This document shows, piece after piece, positions 7,405 through 14,958 of a stretch of DNA of 21,717 nt. The notes below the pieces were generated by a model. It searched no databases. It worked only from the letters and a program-made list of their open reading frames with translations, and was not told the origin of the DNA. Within the stretch, counting starts at the first letter, position 1. Each line of letters starts with the position of its first letter. Source of the DNA: UBA6921 sp031363085 (GTDB lineage: Bacteria; Pseudomonadota; Gammaproteobacteria; SG8-11); NCBI GenBank assembly GCA_031363085.1, contig JANLTU010000029.1:1-21717 (forward strand), given 5' to 3'. Both the position numbers and the translations under genes were made by a program.

Positions 7405-8664
7405 ATGTCGCAACAAATCCAGGCCGTGCGCGGTATGAAAGATATTCTGCCGCAGGAAACTCCGTTGTGGCAGCGTGTGGAGCAGACGCTGCGCGAAACC
7501 TTCGGCGCCTATGGTTACAGCGAAATCCGTTTGCCACTGGCTGAAAAAGCCGAGTTGTTCGAGCGCTCCATCGGCGCGGTCACTGACATCGTCGAAAAGG
7601 AAATGTACACGTTCGAAGACTTAAATCACGAACGCTTGTCGTTGCGCCCGGAAGGCACGGCCGGCTGCGTGCGCGCGGGCATCGAACATGGCTTGTTGTA
7701 CAACCAGATTCAGCGTCTGTGGTATATGGGTGCAATGTTCCGGCACGAACGTCCGCAGAAAGGCCGCTATCGCCAGTTTCACCAAGCCGGGATCGAAGCT
7801 TTGGGCATGGAGGGGCCGGATATTGACGCCGAGTTGATCGCGATGACGGCGCGTATCTGGAAATCGTTGGGTGTTACCAGTCTAGCCCTGCAAATAAATT
7901 CGCTGGGCACGTTGGCGGCGCGGCAGGTCTATCGAGCTCGCTTGGTCGAGTATTTTTCCGGCCATCAGGCGCTGTTAGATGAAGACAGCCAGCGGCGTTT
8001 GAGCACTAACCCGTTGCGGATTCTCGACAGTAAAAATCCGGCCATGCGCGAATTGATTCTTGCAGCGCCGCAATTGCTGGAACATCTGGACGCCGAATCG
8101 CTTGCGCATTTCGAACGTTTAAAAGACCTGCTCGATAGCGCCGGCGTGCAGTATTCCGTGAATCCACGCTTGGTGCGCGGTCTAGACTATTACAGCAAAA
8201 CCGTGTTCGAGTGGGTGACGGATCAATTGGGTGCGCAAGGTACCGTGTGCGCGGGCGGTCGCTATGACGGTCTGGTCGAGCAGCTCGGTGGTAAAGCGAC
8301 TCCGGCGATTGGCTTTGCCATCGGTCTGGAGCGCTTGCTGAGTCTGGTGGAGACGCAAGCCGGCTTGCAGGCACCGCATGCCTATCTGTTAGTGGCAGGC
8401 GCGACTGCGGAGCGTGCCGGTGTAAAATTAGCCGAAGCGTTACGCGATGCGGTGGCGGGATTACGTCTGGTGATGAATTGCGGCGGCGGTGGATTTAAAG
8501 CGCAGTTCAAGCGTGCGGACAAATCCGGTGCGCGTGTTGCGTTGTTGCTGGGTGATGAAGAATTGGCGAAGAACGTTGTGGGTGTAAAATTCTTGCGTGA
8601 AGAGCGCGCGCAACAAGAAGTGCCCATGGACACATTAGCCGCGTTGTTACGCGAACTTATCTAA
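7405..8664 (+). CDS. hisS: Histidine-tRNA ligase
   Basis: HisRS, a class IIa aminoacyl-tRNA synthetase, charges tRNA-His. In the 419-aa product motif 1 lies near residues 37-57 (GYSEIRLPLAEKAELFERS), followed by RPEGTAG (81-87). Motif 2 is MFRHERPQKGRYRQFHQAGI (111-130), the histidine-specific LVRGLDYYSKTVFEW sits near 257, and motif 3 (PAIGFAIGLERLL) near 300. The C-terminal anticodon-binding domain follows, ending in LAALLRELI. Length matches bacterial HisRS. The ATG has only a weak ribosome binding site and lies six bases after ispG, suggesting coupling. Confidence 0.97.
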   Translation: MSQQIQAVRGMKDILPQETPLWQRVEQTLRETFGAYGYSEIRLPLAEKAELFERSIGAVTDIVEKEMYTFEDLNHERLSLRPEGTAGCVRAGIEHGLLYNQIQRLWYMGAMFRHERPQKGRYRQFHQAGIEALGMEGPDIDAELIAMTARIWKSLGVTSLALQINSLGTLAARQVYRARLVEYFSGHQALLDEDSQRRLSTNPLRILDSKNPAMRELILAAPQLLEHLDAESLAHFERLKDLLDSAGVQYSVNPRLVRGLDYYSKTVFEWVTDQLGAQGTVCAGGRYDGLVEQLGGKATPAIGFAIGLERLLSLVETQAGLQAPHAYLLVAGATAERAGVKLAEALRDAVAGLRLVMNCGGGGFKAQFKRADKSGARVALLLGDEELAKNVVGVKFLREERAQQEVPMDTLAALLRELI

Positions 8665-8681
8665 CAAATTGGGAGAAGCAC

Positions 8682-9341
8682 GTGGAAGTTTATCAAACCG
8701 AAGACCAGCAAGTTGAGTCATTGAAACAGTGGTGGGCAAAAAACGCGCGCAGCACCCTCGTTGCGTTGATCGCAGGCATGGCCATTATTCTGGGTGGGCG
8801 CGCCTGGGTCGATTATAAAGATACGCAAAGCGATGCGGCGTCCGTGCTCTATCAGGCCATGCTTACTGCAATGAAAGCGGGCAAGTCGGATGCGGCGTTG
8901 GAGCAAGGCGCGCGCATTTTGGGCCAATACGACAACACGCCGTACGCAACCTTGGCGGCGCTGGGCAGTGCCAAAGTAAAACTGGAACAAGGCGACACCA
9001 CCGCCGCTCGCACCCATTTGCAGTGGGTGCTGGATCACGGCAAGCCGCAGGAAATGGTCAACATTGCACGTCTGCGCCTGGCCCGCGTGTTGATGGTGGG
9101 TGGCGAAGCGCAACAAGCGCTTACCCTGTTGGACAACGAACCACCGCCGGGTTTTACAGCAGCACAAAAAGAATTGGAAGGCGATCTCTACCGCGCGCTG
9201 GGTCAGGTCGACAATGCGCGCAGCGCCTATCGCAGTGCCATCGCCGCGCTTACACCGCAGGCGCGCAATCGCGAGGAGTTGCAAATGAAGCTGGATGATG
9301 TCGGTGGCGGCACCGCGCCGGCCGAGTTGCCGCGTACATGA
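8682..9341 (+). CDS. yfgM: YfgM-like membrane-anchored TPR protein
   Basis: YfgM is an inner-membrane protein that associates with the SecYEG translocon and the periplasmic chaperone PpiD and assists folding of exported proteins. The 219-aa product has a short cytoplasmic N-terminus (EDQQVESLKQWW), one transmembrane segment (about 24-40, STLVALIAGMAIILGG) and a periplasmic helical TPR-type region. That region runs QSDAASVLYQAM... through NIARLRLARVLM to LYRALGQVDNARSAYRSAI. The GTG start is preceded by GGGAG six bases upstream. The stop overlaps the bamB start (ATGA), as is usual for this pair. Confidence 0.93.
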   Translation: MEVYQTEDQQVESLKQWWAKNARSTLVALIAGMAIILGGRAWVDYKDTQSDAASVLYQAMLTAMKAGKSDAALEQGARILGQYDNTPYATLAALGSAKVKLEQGDTTAARTHLQWVLDHGKPQEMVNIARLRLARVLMVGGEAQQALTLLDNEPPPGFTAAQKELEGDLYRALGQVDNARSAYRSAIAALTPQARNREELQMKLDDVGGGTAPAELPRT

Positions 9342-10558
9342 AACAGATCGGCATCTTAATGGCGCTCGCATCCCTGTTGTGCGCGTGTGGCGGCGACAAA
9401 GTGATTTCGGAAAACGACACCAGTCACCCGGCTGACTTGGTGACATTCCAGGCCACGTTACCGGTCAAGCTCGCATGGAGCGCACAGTTAAATGTTGATC
9501 CTAAACGTCGTGGTTTCAGTTTGGTGCCGGTCGAATACGACGGACAAATCTTTACCACGGAATCCAACGGCCGGGTCGCGTGCTACGACGCAACGCGGGG
9601 CACGTTCCGCTGGGACATCAAGTTAGACGCAAAGCTGTCGGCGGGTGCCGGTGCCGGAAACGGCCTGTTGGTTGTGGGTAGTGAAGACGGCGAGTTGTTT
9701 GGTTTGGACACCACGGGTGGTGATATTAAATGGCGTACGCCGTTGTCGAGCGAAATTCTCGCGGCGCCGCAAGTGACTGCCGACAAAGTAATTGTGAGCG
9801 TCGGCGATGGCAAGGTGGTGGCGCTTGATGCGCGCACTGGGCAGCGCATTTGGGTGAGTTCCAATACCGTGCCGGCCTTGAGTCTACGCGGTGGCGGACG
9901 CCCGGTCGTGGTGGGTGAACGGGTGATCGTTGGCTTCGCCAGCGGCCACTTGGCGGCGTTTAATTTGCATAACGGCAAGCGTCTGTGGGAAACCGCAGTC
10001 GCGGTATCGCGCGGACGCTCGGAGATCGAACGACTGATCGACATCGATTCCACACCGCGTGTGTTCGACAACATGGTCTATACCGTGACCTATCAAGGTC
10101 AAGTTGCGGCACTTACACTTGAGAGCGGGCAGATTGTATGGTCACGTGAGGCATCCTCGTATGTGAATATTGCCCTTGATGAAGGCCACGTGTATTTCAG
10201 TGACAACAACGGCGAGCTGTGGGCCTTGGACCGCACTTCGGGCGCGACCCTGTGGCGTCAGGACAAGCTCCATGGGCGCGTAACCACGGCACCCGCACTG
10301 TTGGGTGAGTACATCGCCGTGGGCGATTATCAAGGCTATATTCATTGGATGACGCGTACCGATGGGCGCTTTGTGGCGCGGGTACGCATGGATGATGCGG
10401 ATCGGCGTGCGGTCGTATCCGGCAAGGTAAATTATGATGATGAGACGCCGGCTTTTTCCGTGCCGGGTGGAATTCGTATTGCGCCCTGGTCCTCTGATCA
10501 AAAGCTTTACGTGCGCGATGAGAATGGCGTCTTGGCGGCGTTTCGTACTGGTTCATAA
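9338..10558 (+). CDS. bamB: Outer-membrane protein assembly factor BamB (lipoprotein)
   Basis: BamB is the beta-propeller lipoprotein of the BAM complex that folds and inserts outer-membrane barrels. The 406-aa protein begins with a lipoprotein signal (GILMALASLLCAC, lipidated Cys17). It continues with PQQ/WD-like blades, recognisable by repeats such as GRVACYDATRGTFRWDIKL, LFGLDTTGGDIKWRTPLSS, VVALDARTGQRIWVSS, LAAFNLHNGKRLWE, VAALTLESGQIVWS and LWALDRTSGATLWRQDKL. Length agrees with family members. Start and stop overlap with yfgM indicates coupling. A hairpin (10579-10597) lies between its stop and der. Confidence 0.96.
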   Translation: MKQIGILMALASLLCACGGDKVISENDTSHPADLVTFQATLPVKLAWSAQLNVDPKRRGFSLVPVEYDGQIFTTESNGRVACYDATRGTFRWDIKLDAKLSAGAGAGNGLLVVGSEDGELFGLDTTGGDIKWRTPLSSEILAAPQVTADKVIVSVGDGKVVALDARTGQRIWVSSNTVPALSLRGGGRPVVVGERVIVGFASGHLAAFNLHNGKRLWETAVAVSRGRSEIERLIDIDSTPRVFDNMVYTVTYQGQVAALTLESGQIVWSREASSYVNIALDEGHVYFSDNNGELWALDRTSGATLWRQDKLHGRVTTAPALLGEYIAVGDYQGYIHWMTRTDGRFVARVRMDDADRRAVVSGKVNYDDETPAFSVPGGIRIAPWSSDQKLYVRDENGVLAAFRTGS

Positions 10559-10578
10559 TTTTTAGTCTGGTTTTATTC

Positions 10579-10597
10579 GGGTGCGCGCCGCGCACCC
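10579..10597 (+). other. Perfect GC-rich hairpin between bamB and der
   Basis: GGGTGCGC-GCC-GCGCACCC is an 8-bp perfect stem with a 3-base loop, 20 bases after the bamB stop and 36 bases before der. No T-run follows on the + strand, so a complete intrinsic terminator is unlikely. It may be a partial attenuator or an mRNA 3'-end stabiliser that lowers der relative to the upstream genes. Confidence 0.55.
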
Positions 10598-10633
10598 ATA
10601 ACCGACCGGTAACAGGTCGCGACATATTCAATC

Positions 10634-11983
10634 ATGCAACTCGTCATCGCTATTGTAGGTCGGCCGAACGTCGGCAAATCCACGCTGTTTAACTGTCTGA
10701 CGCGCACTCGCGATGCACTGGTGGCCGATCAGCCAGGGCTGACGCGCGACCGTAATTACGGTATCGGTCGCGTCGGTGGGCGCGGCTACATCGTGGTTGA
10801 TACCGGTGGGTTGAGCGGCTCTGATGAAGGCATCGAGGCGTTGACTGCCGAACAGGCGCGCGCTGCGATGCGTGAATCCGATGTGATCTTTTTTCTCGTC
10901 GATGTGCGCGAAGGTCTAACTACGGCGGACGAGACCATCGCAGCAGAGTTACGTCGTACCGGCAAACCGGTATACCTTATTGTTAATAAATCCGAAGGCT
11001 TGAACCCAGACCTTGCGCGCACGGAATTCCATGCATTGGCTTTGGGCGAACCCTGGCTGATTGCCGCGTCGCACGGCAGCGGTGTCACAACGTTAATGGA
11101 AGCGGTGTTAGGCGCATTTCCGGCAACGGAAGATACGCCCAGCGAAAGTGATGGCATCCGCATCGCGATTATCGGGCGCCCGAACGTGGGCAAGTCCACC
11201 TTAGTGAATCGCATGCTGGGCGAAAACCGCGTGATTGTGTTCGACATGCCGGGCACGACGCGTGACAGCATTTCTATTCCCTTTACCCGCGATGCGCAAC
11301 GTTACACCCTGATCGACACCGCCGGCGTGCGACGCCGCGGCCATGTGACCGAGGCCATCGAAAAATTCAGTGTCATTAAGGCGCTGCAAGCCATCGAAGT
11401 GGCGCATGTGGTTATTTTAGTGCTCGATGCGCAACAAGAGGTCAGCAATCAGGATGCGCATTTGCTTGGGCATCTGTTGAATGCCGGTCGCGGCTTGGTC
11501 ATCGCAATCAACAAGTGGGATGGGCTGGCGTCCGACAAGCGCGAGCGCATCAAAACCGAACTGGAGCGGAAGCTGTCGTTTTTGGATTATGCACGCTTTC
11601 ATTTTATTTCAGCGTTGCATGGCAGCGGCGTGGGCGATCTGTTCGATTCTGTTGCCGAATCCTACACGGCTGCGATGAGCTCGTTTCCCACGCCAGTGCT
11701 GACGCGGTTACTTGAAGAAGCATTGCTACAACATCAGCCGCCGCTGGTGCATGGACGACGTATCAAGCTGCGTTACGCGCATCAAGGCGGAAAAAATCCG
11801 CCGCTGATCATTATTCACGGCAATCAAACCGATGCGGTCCCCGAAGCCTACAAGCGATTTCTCGCCAAGAAATTCCGCGATGATTTGCACATCCGTGGCA
11901 CACCGTTGAAGTTGGAATTCAAGAGCAGCACGAATCCCTACCGCAAAGTAGCCGAGCGTGGTGCGCGCAACAAGCGGCCGTAA
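10634..11983 (+). CDS. der: Ribosome-biogenesis GTPase Der (EngA)
   Basis: Der is an essential GTPase with two tandem G domains and a C-terminal KH-like domain that acts in 50S subunit maturation. The 449-aa sequence has GRPNVGKST twice (residues 9-17 and 181-189), VVDTGG and LIDTAG switch regions, and G4 motifs NKSE (118-121) and NKWD (293-296). The KH-like domain contains HGRRIKLRYAHQGGKNPPL and NPYRKVAERG. The first-domain NKSE replaces canonical NKxD; I recall NKxE in first G domains of some other proteobacterial Der proteins, so it is probably a lineage feature. No strong ribosome binding site precedes the ATG, but the start matches the family N-terminus. Confidence 0.96.
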   Translation: MQLVIAIVGRPNVGKSTLFNCLTRTRDALVADQPGLTRDRNYGIGRVGGRGYIVVDTGGLSGSDEGIEALTAEQARAAMRESDVIFFLVDVREGLTTADETIAAELRRTGKPVYLIVNKSEGLNPDLARTEFHALALGEPWLIAASHGSGVTTLMEAVLGAFPATEDTPSESDGIRIAIIGRPNVGKSTLVNRMLGENRVIVFDMPGTTRDSISIPFTRDAQRYTLIDTAGVRRRGHVTEAIEKFSVIKALQAIEVAHVVILVLDAQQEVSNQDAHLLGHLLNAGRGLVIAINKWDGLASDKRERIKTELERKLSFLDYARFHFISALHGSGVGDLFDSVAESYTAAMSSFPTPVLTRLLEEALLQHQPPLVHGRRIKLRYAHQGGKNPPLIIIHGNQTDAVPEAYKRFLAKKFRDDLHIRGTPLKLEFKSSTNPYRKVAERGARNKRP

Positions 11984-12021
11984 TCACTGGCTTCAGTCCG
12001 TGTGGTTGAAATTAATCGGGC

Positions 12022-12048
12022 AAAAAAAGCCCCGATCAACCGGGGCTT
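12022..12048 (-). terminator. Intrinsic terminator for the PEP-CTERM gene (possibly shared with der)
   Basis: AAGCCCCG-ATCAAC-CGGGGCTT forms an 8-bp stem with a 6-base loop. Read on the minus strand it is followed by a run of seven T (complement of 12022-12028), the classical form, and it lies just downstream of the minus-strand gene. On the + strand, where it could serve der, the stem is followed only by GTTAG, so termination in that direction is likely weaker. Confidence 0.85.
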
Positions 12049-12074
12049 GTTAGAATCAAAACGTGATTTTTGAT

Positions 12075-12725
12075 TTAGCTTTGGCGTTTACGACGACCGA
12101 CCAAGCCCATGCCGATCAAGCCCGCGCCAAACAACGCCAGGGTCATCGGTTCGGGGACTTTAACTTCATAGTCGAAGCTTGAAATGTCCCATGCTTGATC
12201 ATGCGTAATGTAACCAACCAGTGTCATCGAGTACTGGCCGATTAGCCCGTTGATGTAACCCGAGTCGGTATCGGAAAATGCGCCGTTATACGGCCCCGAC
12301 GAAGCTAACAAAGTATCAAGACCAAATTCCGTATTGCTCGCGCTCAGGTAGGTATCGAATGACGCCGTGCCGCCAGTCGTGCCGCCCAGCGAGGTCACAA
12401 AATGGGAGTCAAATCGGGTCAGGTTTGTATCGGAAATCATAACGGTTAGGGTTCCCTTACCGCCGCCGACGTTTACCGAATTCAGGTGCAGCCCGTAAGT
12501 TTGCGGAGTGCCGATGGCGGGGTCAGCTAGGCCAGTGACGACATTGACGCCCCATGCGCCCAGTGCCGAATTCAGGAAGACTACGCCGTCGTTATTGGTG
12601 TCCGAAGCAGAGATTGTGCTCACGCCATCGCTAATGCTGATGGCGAGGGCTTGGGCTTGCTGCGCACTTAACAGGGTGGCGGCTGCAATAGTCATTGAAG
12701 CGGTAAGTTTGGAAATACGGTTCAT
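12075..12725 (-). CDS. PEP-CTERM sorting-domain exported protein
   Basis: This is a 216-aa secreted protein of the PEP-CTERM class, processed by an exosortase (EpsH-type) and linked to exopolysaccharide or biofilm production. It has an N-terminal signal peptide (about 1-26, cleavage near AQA). The Gly/Ser/Thr/Asn-rich mature part contains DTNNDGVVFLNSALGAWGVN. A complete C-terminal sorting signal follows: VPEP at 190-193, hydrophobic segment 194-209, then RRKR. The function of the mature part is unknown. GGAG lies five bases before the ATG. Transcription probably starts from the sigma-54 element at 12776-12791, and a strong terminator follows the gene. No exosortase gene is in the window, so one is expected elsewhere. 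Confidence 0.92.
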   Translation of the reverse strand: MNRISKLTASMTIAAATLLSAQQAQALAISISDGVSTISASDTNNDGVVFLNSALGAWGVNVVTGLADPAIGTPQTYGLHLNSVNVGGGKGTLTVMISDTNLTRFDSHFVTSLGGTTGGTASFDTYLSASNTEFGLDTLLASSGPYNGAFSDTDSGYINGLIGQYSMTLVGYITHDQAWDISSFDYEVKVPEPMTLALFGAGLIGMGLVGRRKRQS

Positions 12726-12733
12726 AATTTCTC

Positions 12734-12782
12734 CAGTGCATCTACAGCGATAGGTTAAATACTATGGCTATGTAATGCACTG
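12734..12782. promoter_or_regulatory. Perfect 8-bp dyad spanning promoter and leader of the PEP-CTERM gene
   Basis: CAGTGCAT at 12734-12741 and its exact complement ATGCACTG at 12775-12782 are separated by 33 bases. One arm overlaps the -12 element and the other lies next to the GGAG ribosome binding site. The upstream arm lies before the expected transcript start, so the dyad could act in DNA (repressor or looping sites) but not as an RNA hairpin. It may also be chance. Confidence 0.3.
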
Positions 12783-12791
12783 TTCGGGCCA
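12776..12791 (-). promoter_or_regulatory. Sigma-54 (-24/-12) promoter of the PEP-CTERM gene
   Basis: On the minus strand the sequence is TGGCCCGAACAGTGCA. It matches the RpoN consensus TGGCACG-N4-TTGCA at all but two defined positions, and the GG and GC doublets are exactly ten bases apart. It lies 50 bases before the ATG, giving a leader of roughly 40 bases. PEP-CTERM genes are known to be controlled by RpoN together with the exosortase-associated PrsK/PrsR two-component system in some species, so the location makes biological sense. Confidence 0.75.
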
Positions 12792-12801
12792 GTTACGTAT
12801 C

Positions 12802-12819
12802 CTTATGTTTATACTTAAG
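12802..12819. promoter_or_regulatory. Imperfect 18-bp palindrome upstream of the sigma-54 promoter
   Basis: CTTATGTTTATACTTAAG is self-complementary at 14 of 18 positions and AT-rich. It sits about 10 bases upstream of the -24 element, close for a classical enhancer-binding-protein site. It could still be an activator site or a repressor operator. Evidence is symmetry and position only. Confidence 0.25.
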
Positions 12820-13181
12820 TTAATCAACCACTGGCCAAATTCAATGTAAGAATTTTCGACAATTGTTCACTGGCTTATAGGCGACGGAATTGGCAATGGA
12901 GGAGAGTGGTGGGGTGCTTTCAAAGAGAGAAGGAGTAACCGAAACCGCAGGTGAAGGAAAAGATTTTTGGTAGCGCTGTTACCTTGCTCGTATAGCATCC
13001 TCGCCAGCGAACCAGTGGGTGCGATTGATGCCGTAAATCATTGACGTGAAGGGGGGATTTTCGACAGTGAGGGAAGTGTATTTTCCGGCTGTCCTTAATT
13101 TATCTCATCGACTTTCGTGAACTTGTGATTAAGGCGAGCCATCGCTCTTGGTCGCGTGAGTTAGTGACAACGCAAATTGGA

Positions 13182-13210
13182 TTGACAACGAGGCTGAGCC
13201 GCCGTTAACT
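13182..13210 (+). promoter_or_regulatory. Candidate sigma-70 promoter for the T6SS block
   Basis: A perfect -35 TTGACA (13182-13187) is followed after 17 bases by TTAACT (13205-13210), a weak -10 with three matches. The start codon at 13242 would lie about 25 bases after the transcript start. No sigma-54 element with correct spacing was convincing on this strand. Confidence 0.3.
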
Positions 13211-13241
13211 TGCCGGCTTGTTTCGATAGCGACTCGCAATT

Positions 13242-14273
13242 ATGACAGACGAAAATAACTTTACATTTGAAGCTTCGTTGTCCTACGAGGAGTACTGTCG
13301 GCGTCTGGGTTCGCCCGGAGATGCGGATTTAATGTATACCCGTGATGTGTTGGGGCGCATTGGATTGGAGGTGTTATGGCTGAAGGTGTCGTTGCTGTCC
13401 GAGATGGTCAGGCGCTGCCGAACGACGCGTATAAATCTCAGCCAGTGCCAAATTAAATTGGTTCCGAGCGTAACGCATCTCCCGCTTTTTTGGACGTTCA
13501 GCATCGAGCCTATGCCTGCCAGTGTGGGCGCATCGACCCAATCAGTATTACGCGAGTTGGGGCTGTGCTGGTTTCGCACCTTGCTGACCAATCCAGGCCA
13601 AATGGTTGTCGAGGTGAATTCTGCGCTCACATCTTTGCTGACGGCCTCGGCCGGAAATGCGAATGTGCTAATTGAATCGGCGATGCGTTCGCCGGTGCTG
13701 CAATCAACTCAATTATTTGTCGCCAAAACGTCGTCGCGCGCCAATTCTATTCCTGCGGATCTGTGGCAACGTGTATTGGAGCTTGGCCTCAAGCTCCTGA
13801 CGCAAATTCCTAATTTTAGTTATTCATCACAAGCGGAAGACACGCTCGACACGGTGATCAGCCGGGTATTGACCGATGTTGAAGCGCTGTGTGCACGGGT
13901 GGCTACCGCCTTATTTATCGACCCACCACGGATGGAGCAGGATTTGGGTGAGCTCATGAATGAATTGATTCGCGATCCGCGCTGGTTCGAATCCGCAGGC
14001 GCGCTCAGCGCAATGCCGGCAGCAAGACCTGCTGTGCTTGCACAGCCGGAATTGTTTTCAGAGATCCCGCCAGTCAACGTGATGTCGGAGGCTGCGCATG
14101 AGCATGATATGGAGTCCACCATCATTATCAAACGTGGCTCAACAATGCCGTCCGCGCCCGCCACGAGCATGCCGGCGTCAGCCGTGAGTTCCACGCGTGC
14201 ACCGCTGCCAGTGCCTGCGACGGAAGAAAATCTGGAAGCGACCATCATTATTTCCAAAGACAAGCAACGTTAG
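13242..14273 (+). CDS. T6SS-linked protein of unknown fold with twin E-x-T-I-I-I tail motifs
   Basis: I do not recognise the 343-aa sequence as a named T6SS component. Residues 1-250 look globular and mostly helical, with no signal peptide or membrane segment and no FHA signature. From about 255 the protein becomes Ala/Pro/Ser-rich and probably disordered. It carries two copies of a short motif, ESTIII (291-296) and EATIII (332-337), each preceded by acidic residues. Thr followed by Ile at +3 matches the phosphothreonine-x-x-Ile ligand of many FHA domains, and some T6SS use a Ser/Thr kinase plus an FHA protein. The gene is three bases before the TagH-C-like gene and shares its strand with tssJKLM. 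No clear ribosome binding site precedes the ATG. Function as a phospho-regulated scaffold is inference. Confidence 0.75.
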   Translation: MTDENNFTFEASLSYEEYCRRLGSPGDADLMYTRDVLGRIGLEVLWLKVSLLSEMVRRCRTTRINLSQCQIKLVPSVTHLPLFWTFSIEPMPASVGASTQSVLRELGLCWFRTLLTNPGQMVVEVNSALTSLLTASAGNANVLIESAMRSPVLQSTQLFVAKTSSRANSIPADLWQRVLELGLKLLTQIPNFSYSSQAEDTLDTVISRVLTDVEALCARVATALFIDPPRMEQDLGELMNELIRDPRWFESAGALSAMPAARPAVLAQPELFSEIPPVNVMSEAAHEHDMESTIIIKRGSTMPSAPATSMPASAVSSTRAPLPVPATEENLEATIIISKDKQR

Positions 14274-14276
14274 TGT

Positions 14277-14948
14277 ATGGTTGCCGCCGCCGCTGATGTC
14301 GCTCACTATTTACGTGCAGTTTATCGGCGTGCATATGGTGTGGCGCCCGCGCAGCGGGATCGACTGTTGCGAATTTGTCTGGCGCACTATTTAAAAGAAG
14401 TGCCGCGCAATGCGCTGACCAATGTACTGCGCGCGGTGGCCAGCGAGTTTGCAGTCGCGCCGTTGGCAACCGGCACACCCACTCCCGCAACCGAGCTAGG
14501 CCCATGGCGGGATGCTATTCAGCAACTCGCGCGACTGGTTGACGGTGCGTCCATTGTGCAAGGCACCGATGAATTGAAATTGCTGCTCACCGCCGTGCAG
14601 CGCCTCAGCGCGCGGGCACAGGTGTTGGCTGAAACGGTACATAAACCCGGGCTGCCTTTGTCGGCACTGTTGGAGCGCGCCGCGCATGACTTGCAGGCGC
14701 ACGATCACGCGCTGGAGCATGCGGCGCGTGAATCGTTTGAGCGGGTGTTGAATGCGCTTAATCCCGAGATGATCAAAAAAAACCTGCCGAAGAAAACGCT
14801 GTCCAGTGAGGCAGCCTACAAAGGAGCGTTGTTCGATGCGGTAGTGGAGAAATTCAGTCAGCTTGAGATGTACCATAATAAGGGCCGCTTGGTGCGCGAC
14901 TACAAAGCCGCCTACAAAAAATATGTGCAGGAAGAACGTTCACGCTAA
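14277..14948 (+). CDS. FHA-less TagH/Fha1 C-terminal-domain protein
   Basis: The 223-aa product resembles the C-terminal domain found after the FHA domain in T6SS TagH/Fha1 proteins. In the second half, SALLERAAHDLQAHDHALEH (129-148), SFERVLNALNPEM (153-165) and a terminal DYKAAYKKYVQEE mirror the family pattern 'DLQAHQxAL...LDPxxLE...FARAYEEQ'. The N-terminal 75 residues are helical and not an FHA fold: the GR..S..N..HA residues are absent. The gene sits directly before tssJ, the position of fha1 in P. aeruginosa H1-T6SS. Here that slot is taken by a protein without the phosphopeptide-binding module. Assignment rests on eye-level similarity; start codon support is weak (no clear ribosome binding site). 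Confidence 0.65.
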   Translation: MVAAAADVAHYLRAVYRRAYGVAPAQRDRLLRICLAHYLKEVPRNALTNVLRAVASEFAVAPLATGTPTPATELGPWRDAIQQLARLVDGASIVQGTDELKLLLTAVQRLSARAQVLAETVHKPGLPLSALLERAAHDLQAHDHALEHAARESFERVLNALNPEMIKKNLPKKTLSSEAAYKGALFDAVVEKFSQLEMYHNKGRLVRDYKAAYKKYVQEERSR

Positions 14949-14958
14949 ACGGGAATTT

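Larger units (their letters stand above)
12726..13241. other. Divergent intergenic region between PEP-CTERM gene and T6SS block
   Basis: This region of 516 bases separates two divergently transcribed units. The left 100 bases hold the sigma-54 promoter and dyads of the PEP-CTERM gene. The right end holds a candidate sigma-70 promoter for the T6SS block. The middle (about 12840-13170) has purine-rich sequence near 12896-12944 but no ORF, RNA gene or repeat that I can support. Confidence 0.6.

Noticed and set aside
12961..13045. Possible sigma-54 elements on the + strand for the T6SS block (TGGTAGCGCTGTTACC, GTGGGTGCGATTGATGCC)
   Set aside because: The first has wrong GG-to-GC spacing; the second has the spacing but few consensus bases.
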